NCBI GenBank assembly: GCA_034696485.1
Contig: JAQIWT010000223.1
Location: 1 to 27,614 of the forward strand
Reading direction: 5' to 3'
From: Isohypsibius dastychi
Taxonomy: Eukaryota; Tardigrada; Eutardigrada; Parachela; Isohypsibiidae
DNA: 27,614 bases
Shown in pieces: positions 10,026-19,400 of this stretch; the stretch's first letter is position 1; every line of letters starts with the position of its first letter. A model generated the notes under the pieces. That model had not been told where the DNA came from, searched no databases, and saw only the letters and a program-made list of their open reading frames with translations. The position numbers were made by a program, and so were the translations under genes.

Positions 10026-11913
10026 CTACAGCTTAGTCTTTTTCTTAGCAGACGCCAGAGTATCCTCCCAGGTCCGATTGCGTTTCATTGGCGCCACCAG
10101 TCCGTCCTCCTACAAATAAATTAAATCAGAAAAAATTCCACCCAGAGTAATTTCAAAACATACCTCTTCTGGAGCCGGATCCATATCCTGGACATCGACG
10201 TTGACATAGACGGTTCCCTTGGTTTCACTGCTCCGAACTTTAGCCTTGAAAACGAACTTCGCCTCAATCAGCGCCCCAAACAGCTTGTATTCACTTGTAT
10301 CCTCCTCATCAGTAGATTCTCGGTACTGTTCGAGGACTCCTTCTTCTCCCAACGCAGATAGAGCCTTTTCCGCGACAGAGTCGAAGATGCTGACATTGCG
10401 CTTCCCAGTGTCGTCGAATACTTCCGCCTTCAGAGCAAACTTGGACAAACGCTTCTTGGTGAACTGTTCTTTTGGATATCTCTTCTGACACTTTGCGCAG
10501 AAATATGCCTTGCCCGTCTCGACCAAACGCTTTGAACACTTCTGACAAGCTAGGTACGATGAATTCTCCAAATTGGTGAAACGACGAAGAGTTCCAATAA
10601 ATCGCACGTCAATACCGGCTGCTGGTAAATCCTCCTCCATCTCCATAATATCGCTCAAATTGATATCGTGGATAATCCTCGGACTCCCTTTATCATCTCC
10701 CAACGAAGTCGGCAATGTTTGTGGCAAGCTTCTCAAACGAAGAATCCCCGGCATTCCAAAGTCAACGGTCCAGATCGCCTTGGCACTGATCGAGAACTGA
10801 CCATTGAATCCTTTGACAGAACCATGATAAAGCGCCAACATTTGACCTGAAAAAACCGGCCCACATTAGCACTACAACATGATTTTTAATCTATATCTGA
10901 TAAGTACCTTCAACGGCAATAAGTTCGGTTTGTTGTCCAAACAATGACACTCTAAACGTCCCTGTGTGATCGATGATCTCCGCTGATCGAACCTGCCAAA
11001 AAACACTGTTAACTTCTTTTAGATTAACCGTTAAAAGCTGTTCGCTGATTTTCAAATTTTTGTACATTAATCTTCTTCATATCTATTCGGAAATACATTC
11101 ATAGCCAGATTTAACCTGTAAAAAATTAAAACCACATCCATTTTATTTATAATAAATTCAGGGTGCCTTCCAAATATATCACAAATGGCAATTTCGTTAA
11201 AATTTTGTAAAAGACAGACTTGCTCGTCGCTACAAATAAATTTAAGTCAGCGCTCACCCAAGATTCATGTCCGTGAATGATGACTCGTCGGCGATCCGGT
11301 GCAATCGACTGAACAAGTCCACACACATTGGGGAATTTCAAGTTCTTTGTGCTGTCCACTTCCTCGATTCCATTCAGTGTAGTCCAAACTGGTTCACCGA
11401 CAAATGACATCGATATCATATCCGGGACATCCACGACCTCCATAATCATGTCTTTTTTGACTGTGATGTAGTTGCCTTTTCCCACAATCTTGAGAGCGAA
11501 CTTCTTCATGAAATAGAACTTCCCGACGGTCAAGGCTTGGTGAATCTCGGGCATCTTTTCAGTACTAGTAAATGAAATGGTCCCGGAATCATCCTGCAGA
11601 ACAGCTTCATTCAGAGTTCCCGGTGAAGACGATGGTGTGACGAGAGAAAGTCCGACGACTCGTACCAGAGATACAGCTTTGTAATCAGGATTTTTCAGCG
11701 TGCGCAGTTCAGCCAGGTTTTTGGGATGTTCTCCGGCTTCCATATGATCCTATATATAAAAATAATAATCAATACCAAGTTCATATTTTAAAGGTCATTC
11801 TCATAGTTTTTCGGGAATGATTCATAATTAAAATCCATGGATCTCTTTTCAACTCTTACTTTAACGAATTCCAGGATCCTTGCTCGAGAAGAGTTATCCG
11901 CGGAAGTTCCCAT
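10026..11913 (-). CDS. RPA1-like single-stranded DNA-binding protein (three OB folds)
   Basis: Large-subunit-like replication protein A, which binds ssDNA in replication, repair and recombination (family knowledge). Exons: 11913-11860, 11749-11258, 10992-10908, 10846-10164, 10109-10026, all in phase, giving 465 aa. OB fold A is at ~residues 30-130 (LQDDSGTISFTS, VGKFYFMKKFALKI). OB fold B is at ~150-260 (EIIDHTGTFRVSLFGQQ). OB fold C is at ~290-430 with a zinc ribbon, C311-x2-C314-x12-C327-x2-C330. Compared with typical RPA70 (~600-650 aa), the N-terminal protein-interaction OB fold (70N) is missing. The basic last exon (KKKTKL) is not a normal RPA1 ending. The germline paralogue MEIOB is an alternative. 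The start ATG 11913 lies at the divergent promoter shared with the gene at 12270. The stop may be spliced out, giving a fusion with the downstream nuclease domain. Confidence 0.85.
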
Positions 11914-12269
11914 GATGCGATAAATTGCCGTGCCTGGAGGTCAAATAACGTACTCGACTAGAGGTCAACTACTCCAGCCGAAGAATTATTGGAAACGGAA
12001 AATACTGAAGTGAAGAAAGTTTGCAGAAAAGAAGATCGCTGCAGCTGCTACGCGTCTGGGTAGACTACGTCTAGTGGCGTACGCTGCCGGTCCGTTCCGT
12101 TGCGTCTGTACGTATGTATTTACGCTTGTAGGCGTGAAATATTTAGTTTGGCGTAGCCAAGTCGCATAGAGTCAGTGAAGACAGCGTCAGTGCCTGCTCG
12201 CACCTCTTGACGCCTCTGTTTGTTGTGGTTCTCCGATAAATTCAGATTTTGTTTCCCAAGTGCGAGAAA
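11914..12269. promoter_or_regulatory. CpG-rich divergent promoter region
   Basis: The 356 bp separating the divergent RPA1-like and 12270 genes contain a CpG-rich core (about 12040-12215) with many ACGC, GCGT and TACG tetramers, unlike the AT-rich surroundings. A splice-acceptor-like TTCAG at 12241-12245 suggests a 5' UTR intron or trans-splice site ahead of ATG 12270. The promoter role is inferred from position. Confidence 0.45.
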
Positions 12270-12879
12270 ATGGAGTCCATTGTTCTATACCTGGCAGAAT
12301 ACAACGAAGTGGGATCAGTGGATTTATGGGAAGCTTGTCTTCCATTATCCCGAGTTTTCTTCTGTGCCAAGTTGGCTGTCGTCGGGGATCCTCGCAATCT
12401 TCGAGTCATCGATCATCGTTTTTTCAGCCAGTTGGTGTACATTCGATATTCCCTTCCGGTGATTGTTTTGGAGAATATTCAGATCAAAGCCAGGGATTTT
12501 ATGGATTTCCTCAGAATGCCTGGATTACTGCCAAGCGGTCTCAAATCGATCGAGCTGAGGAACGTTGACTTCATTTTCTCGATTCATGATCATGATGGTC
12601 GAGAAATTTGCCTGCGAAACAGAAATCTGACATGGAGTACTGCGAACGACTCTGGAATAGATGTGACAGGATTCCTTGAGGTGTTTTCTTGTGAGAGTCG
12701 CGGATTTCAAGTCACAACAACATCTGTTTCTTCTGTGGAACTCCGTAACATCCTGAAAGAGGTATTGGATAAAGATGACATTACTTCCAGTGTTCTCTGC
12801 AGGTTATTGACTTCGATTATAATATCTATAATTCTTTTAACCTGATTTCGTTTCCAGGATCTTTCTGGATTTACCATAG
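12270..12879 (+). CDS. Protein of unknown function
   Basis: Not recognised. ATG 12270 opens a 533-nt exon (12270-12802), which joins in phase 2 to a 22-nt last exon (12858-12879) for 184 aa. If the intron is retained, the frame continues to 12845. Visible features are a leucine-rich stretch (LPSGLKSIELRNVDFIFS at ~residues 90-107) that reads like a single leucine-rich-repeat turn, and a run of alternating hydrophobic residues before it. There is no signal peptide. Invertebrate F-box-associated proteins have similar LRR-like pieces, but there is no F-box here. The frame is long and uninterrupted and starts right after an acceptor-like site near a CpG-rich promoter, so it is probably real. Confidence 0.55.
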
Positions 12880-13320
12880 CAGCTAGTTTGATACCGGCGA
12901 GCTCTTCTAATTAAACGTGTTGTGATTAGTTATTAAAAATGTTCACAAGTTTTCCGTTGAAGTTTATTAATATTAATCGAGCATTTTTAACGCTGGTTAG
13001 ATGTATTCGAGTGAACTTATTGACAAGCAATTCCCTTGAAGTTTGTCAGTTTAGCATGATGTTATTTCCCTGTCGATGACCTGGATTCAGATTCTTTCTT
13101 TTCGTACCTCGATCAAGCCGATGACCGGGGAAATTCCCGGTGTTAAGGAGATGTCAACCCGCAGTCTTCTATAAAAACTGAATTGAGCTCCACTAGTCCA
13201 TCACTCGGAATATTTTCTAGACGAATCGTAGTGCTTTGGTTTGAACAATTTGTCCGTGACCTTTATCTTATATTTCGACCTTCTTTCGATCAGCTTTTAT
13301 CATCTGCCATAAGACTGAAG
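12880..13320. other. Intergenic region before the RRM gene
   Basis: Contains the 3' UTR of the 12270 gene and the promoter/5' UTR of the RRM gene. No further coding sequence is supported. Confidence 0.4.
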
Positions 13321-14653
13321 ATGGCCAATATCGGGACAGACGAGGTAATTGTTCCTAAATTTCCCTATGTTCGTTTCTATTCTCTGGCAGTATCCGAGTT
13401 TTTCATGTATTTGTTTCTTTCAGATTCCAAGCAATTCGGCTGAGTTTACTTTGAAAAGAACTTCCTCTGGACGCTATTTGACCTTCGCTTCTTCAACGGA
13501 ATTCTGCTACTCCGTGGAAAAGATCCCAGTGTCATTCTTCGCGGAAGGAGGGCGAAAAGTTATTGCATCTTATCTTCCGGCGGAAGTAACGGACGCGGAA
13601 TTGCGGAATATTTGCGGTGCTTTCGGAGAAGTCGAGATCGCAAATGTGGTTCGTGATCATGCAGGTAAGCTCGCCGGAAGTCACCTTTTTGTCAGCATCT
13701 TTGCTTTTGAAATTGTTTTGGCATCTATTGATCTGGGCAATTTTGTATTTCGCTGTTTTATATTAAGTATTGCTTTTGTTCGACAGGGCTCTCATGTGGA
13801 TATGGATTTTGTACTTTTGTCAACGTGTCCAGTGCATGCAAGGCTATTTCGATGCTCGACGGAGGAAGGTGTGGGTCGAAGGTCATTCGAGTGGAACGCG
13901 CTCTGCTGTTGTCGAACAACCGGAAACGTCGTCGTCTACTTGTCAGGAAGTGAGTTTCTCGTTATAATATAATGGTTTGCTGCTTATTCACCCATATTGC
14001 TTACAGGATGCCGGCAGAATGGGATATTGATTCTTTCCGAGCTTTCTTCGAGAAGTTTGGTCAACTCACCAGAGCCAAGCTAATGAATCAAGGTGAGACT
14101 CTTCTGCAGTTGAACTGTTTCCGGTTCAACATTTCGGTTTTCGCAGCTTCACCGATTGGTTTCGTGGAGTACATTGCTTCCGGTGATGCATTACGTGTAG
14201 CGCAGGAATTTGGACAAGCCAGTGGCGCCATCTTCGTCGAATTTGCACAGAAACGGGGGGCTCCGCCGACATCAACGTCAGTCCTGTCCAGTCGTAATTT
14301 GGGACGGTCACTCTATGTGGGAAACTTGACACCGATGCTGGGCGAGAGCTATCTTAGTGAGCTGTTCGGAGGTCATGGTGTTGTAACCGCTATTAAGGTA
14401 ATTCTTCTTCTGCAGTAAGTTTAGTTGTCTTTTATTGACATGGTTTTGATTCGTAGATTATCAAATGCGGTTATTCAAATGGAGGTGGTTGGGGCTTCGT
14501 GGCCATGTCGACGGCTGAGCAAGTAAGTTTATTTGTTTACCATACGTTAAAATCTTAAATGTAATGTTTCTTTTTTAGGCTACCGCTGCGATTGCGATTT
14601 TGGACGGCAGTCAACATGACGGAGTCCGGATGCATGTGTCTAAGCAGAAATGA
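13321..14653 (+). CDS. RNA-binding protein with three RRM domains
   Basis: Likely mRNA-binding protein (splicing, stability or translation control; inferred from domains). Seven exons: 13321-13344, 13424-13664, 13787-13949, 14007-14092, 14147-14397, 14457-14522, 14579-14653; phases agree throughout, 301 aa. RRM1 (~residues 60-140) has RNP2-like VIASYLP and RNP1-like CGYGFCTF. RRM2 (~145-215) is degenerate, with LLVRKMP and PIGFVEY. RRM3 (~228-300) has LYVGNL and GGWGFVAM. A basic patch NNRKRRRLL links RRM1 and RRM2. The arrangement (two close RRMs plus a third) resembles ELAV/Hu-like or PABP-like proteins, but I cannot assign a subfamily. Exon 1 is only eight codons. It is chosen because MANIGTDE joins in phase to the next exon. 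AATAAA at 14954-14959 is a plausible poly(A) signal. Confidence 0.88.
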
Positions 14654-14953
14654 TTTTTACATGTCCTACCGATTGTTTCTAGCGATGACCCTTATTTTTC
14701 CGTGTTTTGTGCATAGAACAGCATGGATTTGCTCCAATTTTATTTGTTTTTATCAGGGTGTGTGCTTTTTGTTTTTACTTTTTGATCTCTTGATCGGTCA
14801 GTTTGTTTCCAATGTGAGATCTGAGAAATATCGAAATTAAATGTGGACTCGATTACTGTTTTCCAACGTTTGTCATTTTGTCGGTCGAAAAGCTTAGCGG
14901 ATGGCAGATTCGGGTACGAAATTAGAACGAACTTCTAAGAATGGGTTGTTTGC

Positions 14954-14959
14954 AATAAA
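14954..14959 (+). terminator. Candidate poly(A) signal of the RRM gene
   Basis: AATAAA about 300 nt downstream of the RRM gene stop codon. Confidence 0.45.
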
Positions 14960-15080
14960 ATTCGTTTCGATAAAATCGATGAGGCATTTGGTGTAAATTC
15001 CGTGCGAAGATTTCAAGGACAATCACGTTAATGACGATATTACTATGTGTGTCTGGTTTTATTCAGCGAGAATAAAAATT

Positions 15081-15165
15081 CAAAAAAAGTCTCTTCAATG
15101 GGGAATCGAACCGTCGCCGGAGCACCACAAGATCCGCAGCAACTCCCATTGATCTACTCGGCTCC
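15081..15165 (-). ncRNA. tRNA-like (Pol III type) element 2
   Basis: Minus strand: A-box-like GTAGATCAATGGGAG (plus 15143-15157) and a consensus-quality B box GGTTCGATTCC (plus 15102-15112), spaced about 45 nt as in an intronless tRNA, then a T7 run (plus 15082-15088). The acceptor and T stems do not pair well by eye and no clean anticodon loop is visible. I favour a tRNA pseudogene or tRNA-derived element over a functional tRNA. Confidence 0.4.
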
Positions 15166-15674
15166 GCTATTTTCTTACTGAATATTATGGTACGACTAGG
15201 ATTTGGGCTTCTTGATTCTTCCGGGGATTAAATTATAGTGCTGTTAGAATTCAGATATATTACATTTAGCCAGAATAAAAATAGGCCGTATCCTGCACAG
15301 TCTAGACTATAATTATCGGGAAAGCTGCAGGAATGATATTCCTTAATGATATCTCTTTGAATAGTTCTGGTCTAAGTGACCTGGTATATATAAGATCGGC
15401 GCGCCTCGAGGATCGATTATTCTAGAGAATCATTTCTGTATCGTTCGGAGAAGTGTGTCAAAATCGAGAGCAAATCGGGCTGTGACAATGATTTATGGAT
15501 TTCCGGTCAAAAAAGTCAGCCTGCATAAAACTGTGAACTAAAATAGAGAATTCTGCTAAAAACCGGTACGCATGAAGACATGAGAAGGGAATTCTGAGAG
15601 AAATGAACTGACTGAAGATCGAGGATGTTGTGGAGTCGGAATGCTGAAGTATTCCATGAGTCGCGCTGAATCAT
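15166..15674. other. Intergenic stretch with TATA-like motif and restriction-site cluster
   Basis: No gene is supported. TATATATAA lies at about 15384-15393, followed directly by GGCGCGCC (15398-15405), CTCGAG (15405-15410), ATCGAT (15412-15417) and TCTAGA (15421-15426). The TATA-like element could be a core promoter of an unrecognised transcript on the plus strand. The remainder, up to the H3 stop, is featureless and should include the H3 3' UTR. Confidence 0.4.
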
Positions 15675-16131
15675 CTACATTCTTTCACCGCGAATTCTTC
15701 TTGCCAGTTGAAGGTCTTTGATCATTATGGTAACTCGCTTTGCGTGTATCGCGCATAGATTGGTGTCCCGCATGAGTCCAACCATGTAATCCTCAGTCGC
15801 GACCTTGAAAACGATAGGTTAAGCTGAGAAGAACACTGTAATTTGAGGGGTTTACCTGGAGCGCCAACAGAGCAGAATACTGAAATCGGTTAATATTCCC
15901 GAGATTTTGGGAGATTTCGCGGACAACCCTTTGAAAAGGAAGCTTTCGAATGAGGAGTTCGGTGGATTTTTGATGCTGTCTGATTTCACGAATCGCAACG
16001 GTTCCAGGACGATAGCGAGCTGGTTTCTTAACGCCTCCGGTCCAGTGTGCAGTCTTTCTAGCAGCAGTGGTCTGGAGTTGTTTTCGCGGTCCATCTACTT
16101 TGCGAACAGGAGCATTTTTGGTGCGCACCAT
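15675..16131 (-). CDS. Divergent histone H3 variant
   Basis: Nucleosome core histone H3 by unmistakable core motifs: [49 protein letters not shown] and [11 protein letters not shown]. Exons 16131-15856 and 15803-15675 join in phase 0, giving 134 aa. The intron is typical of replacement-type rather than replication-dependent H3 genes. The tail is strongly altered. It begins [19 protein letters not shown], so K4, K9 and K18 are kept, S10 is V, and the segment carrying K14 is deleted. K23 is T, and around K27 the sequence is [10 protein letters not shown]. In the core, the K79 segment (normally DFKTDLRF) is NLGNINRF, so K79 is lost. Positions 87-90 read SALLALQ, as in CENP-A, but loop 1 is not lengthened and the C-terminus is H3-like. 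I call it an H3 variant, not a centromeric H3. Confidence 0.95.
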
Positions 16132-16421
16132 TGTGGAAATATCTTTCGGGGAAAAAGAAAGATTGCAGAAAAAGTGAAGTGTGATCGAAATAATGGCAAC
16201 AATGTTACTCTCTATGAGCGCTACTATCTACTATCTACCAAACTTGTTAGTGTGGGGGGGGGGGGGGGTGGGGAGTTGAAGGGGGTGTGGGCTGATACTG
16301 TACTTTGTTTGATGTCATCGTTTGTTTGCGTTTTTTGGAAGACCTCGCATATGGAACAATTTTTGTCGTCCTGAGCAAGAAATTATACATGGAGAAACGG
16401 GATTTTGGGGTGTGAGATGAA
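16132..16421. promoter_or_regulatory. Divergent H3/Helitron intergenic region with G15 tract
   Basis: The 290 bp between the H3 start (minus) and the Helitron-type gene start (plus) hold a run of 15 G (16254-16268), then TGGGG and GGGGG blocks within 25 nt. This is a strong G-quadruplex candidate on the plus strand. No Helitron 5' TC terminus could be identified. Promoter function for both genes is inferred from position. Confidence 0.5.
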
Positions 16422-19400
16422 ATGGAGAATATTTACGAAGACTTTTCGGAGTATGTGCGGGAGCTTTTCGATTATGACAACGCTGCGATTAACAATGGGC
16501 TTTATGATATGCGCGGAATCGAGGATCTTTGTGAATGCTTGGATAACCTGGTTGGTCCTAGCAGCTTATCCGGCCAGGGGAAGTTCTGTGACGGGTTCAA
16601 CGAAACACTACAGAATATTCGAGAGTTACATGGCTTTGAGATGGGTAAGTCTATGGTGACATGTTTGCGCTTGGCAATTGGTTATCTTGGCTGTCAACTT
16701 TTTTCAGATACCACAGACGATCCGCATATCGCCAAGTTAGAGGAGCTCGCTGTTGAACTAATGGACATTAAGCCATCGATTGTACGAGGTAAACGAGTTG
16801 GTGCTGATGCATACCTCATGATTTACCTGAATACTAATTCTAGATCCGGCATACTGGTACCGTCAGCCAAAAACTTACCTTGTTGATCCGGAGCGTTTTG
16901 AGGACAAAAAATTGAAATCTGCGGCAGTTCGGTTTCGTAGGTCGGTTATGTTGATCAGTATCCTCAGTTGCGTCTCCTGTACCAGGATTGGTAACAAGAC
17001 GTCCATTCGCCTCTATGACATCTCAGAATATTGTCAAATCTGTGAGGAGGTACTTCCGGTGTCGAAATATAATAAAGATGTGAGGAAGGTGTATTTGTGT
17101 GAGTGCTGTTGGAAAGCGATTAAGAAAGAGGAGACGCCGGCGACGTCATTGGCGAATAGGATGGATTGTGCAAAAATTCCGCCGGAAATGATCATGTTGA
17201 ATAGCTTTGAGAAGCTTCTCCTGGCAAAGAACCGAGCATGTCAAACAATTGTCAAACTGGGAAAAGGACGTCAACTGGGGTGCCGTGGTTTATGTATCCA
17301 GTTTCCCAGTGATGTTTCAAAGTTCGTCGATTCTCTGCCGGATAATCAAGTGTTGGTATTTCGGGATTCTCAGTTTGTCCGGAAGGGGTTGCCGGTTAGA
17401 GTGCGGATGATATTGGCTGCTGTCAATTCTCTGAGGATGTATAATCCGCTTTATTCGGATATAAGTATTGACGAAAAACGTTTTGCCTACCTTTTTCCGG
17501 ATGCGGATGAGGATAACGCTGGAATTATGCCTGTGTATGATTACTTGTCCTTCATGCCAATTGATCCTTTGCCATCGAGACCGTTCGATCATGGAGTTGT
17601 GAACTTTTCAGCGGATGATCTGCGCTTGCCTGGACCTCCATTAGATAGTTTTAATTATCCGTCATGGGAATCCGGTGCTCATCCAACGTTATATCCTGAT
17701 GGGAGAAATGATTTCACAGAGAAAAGACGCGTGAAGCTGCATTTTTCTACTTATCTCAAGGCGCGGTTGCTCCAGGAGGATCCTAGGTTTCGTGATTCGA
17801 TACCCTGGTTATTCCACATGGTCAGTCAGGCTTCGACGCGGATGTTGCGTTCTCAATCTGGAGTGTACACCAGGATGATTAATCAAGCATATCCTACGAA
17901 AGAAGAGTATCTGTTGGAGTCAGTGAACATTGCTTCGATGAAGAATTTCATGCATGTTCAACAGGTTAGTCAATTTGTGTGATGTGATGCGGTTTGGGGG
18001 GAGGATTGTTCATAATGTCTAAATGTTTTTAGATTAGAGGAACCGAGCCATATTGGGCGAAGGTGCTGCAAGAAGTTTTGGCGAGATGTGCTATGTGGGG
18101 ACAGCCGACGTTTTTTGTGACCTTTTCGGCTAATGATGTTGGTTGGCCTGACGTGTTCCATGAAATTTTGCGGACGGAAGATGAGGACATTACAGCGGGT
18201 CTTAGTTATGCGGAGCGGGAAGATCTTTTACGACGTAATCCAGTGATTGTCATGAAGCATCTGGAGAAAAGATTCAGAGCTATTCTGGCGTTTATTCTGG
18301 ACGATAAAATCCAAGTTATTGGTCGAGTGGTCCATTATTTTGTTCGAGCGGAATTTCAGATGCGTGGAAGTGTGCATTACCATTGCATCTTCTGGTGTGC
18401 GGATGCGCCGAACCCAGAGAATTCCGCTGAGAGACAAGCAGTCGTCAGCTTTATTGATAAATATATTACGGTGGAGGTGCCGGACGAAGGAGAGGATAAG
18501 GTGTTATACGATCTCGTTACATGCCTCCAACAGCATTACTGCTCGAAGTGCTGTAGGAAGTCCGGTGGTAAATATTGTCGTTTCGGCGCCCCATTCAAAG
18601 TTTCAAACCGGACGGAGATAGTGGATTTGAGGTCAAAGAAGTCGCAACGCCATTTCTACCAGTTACGACGAGGAGCGAAAGAAACTTTGACGAATCCATA
18701 TAACCCGGTTTTGTTACTCGTGTGGGGAGGGAATATGGATATTCAGATGGTAAGTCTGTTGGCTATCTTTCCATATTTCTTTTTGTTATTAAGAAGTATG
18801 ATCATGAATTGTTAATCTTTTAGATACGAGGAGCTACTGGTTTGGCGATGTATCTCTTTGCGTACTTGACAAAATCGGAGCCGGTGGATCGTTCGATGCT
18901 TCGTCAGGAAATCGAGATGGCTCTAGAAAAAAGCAGTAATACAGCAGCCAGGCGGATATTTTATAAAACGGGATTGGCCTTCCTTAGGATGCGGTCGTTG
19001 TCGGCACAAGAAGCGGCTTTGCAGGGGTTGCAGTTGCCGTATTGTTATTCTGACGTCACAGTGCTTTTTGTCGACACAAATCGTGTGGGTAAAAGGATGT
19101 TTTTCTTCAAACCCCATAAGGATATTGAGTGTCTGGAAGCGGGGTCAAGGTCAACAATTGTTCCGACTAAGTGGGAGAAATATGTTTGTCGTCCGGATAA
19201 TTTGGAGGATGTTTGTCAGGCAAAGTTCTTCAGTCAGTTCGAATTTTTGAAAGTGGATCAGTACGAGAAGAGAGTGAAGAGATATGCCTCGGGGAAAAAA
19301 GAGCTTCCTCTCCACGGACGTATGCGTGCTCCGTTCGATGGAACGTTTGTCATGAAAAGGAGCTCGCCGATATGCGTACGTTTTCGGCCACTTCCGGCTG

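Noticed and set aside
9757-10119. Plus-strand open frame antisense to the nuclease exons
   Set aside because: It is a shadow of the minus-strand nuclease gene, whose motifs and splice phases are coherent.
15081-15165. Functional tRNA gene
   Set aside because: Boxes and spacing fit, but acceptor and T stems do not pair and no anticodon loop with the expected flanking bases is visible.
15675-16131. Centromeric H3 (CENP-A)
   Set aside because: Loop 1 is not extended and the C-terminal [14 protein letters not shown] segment is standard H3; only SALLALQ is CENP-A-like.
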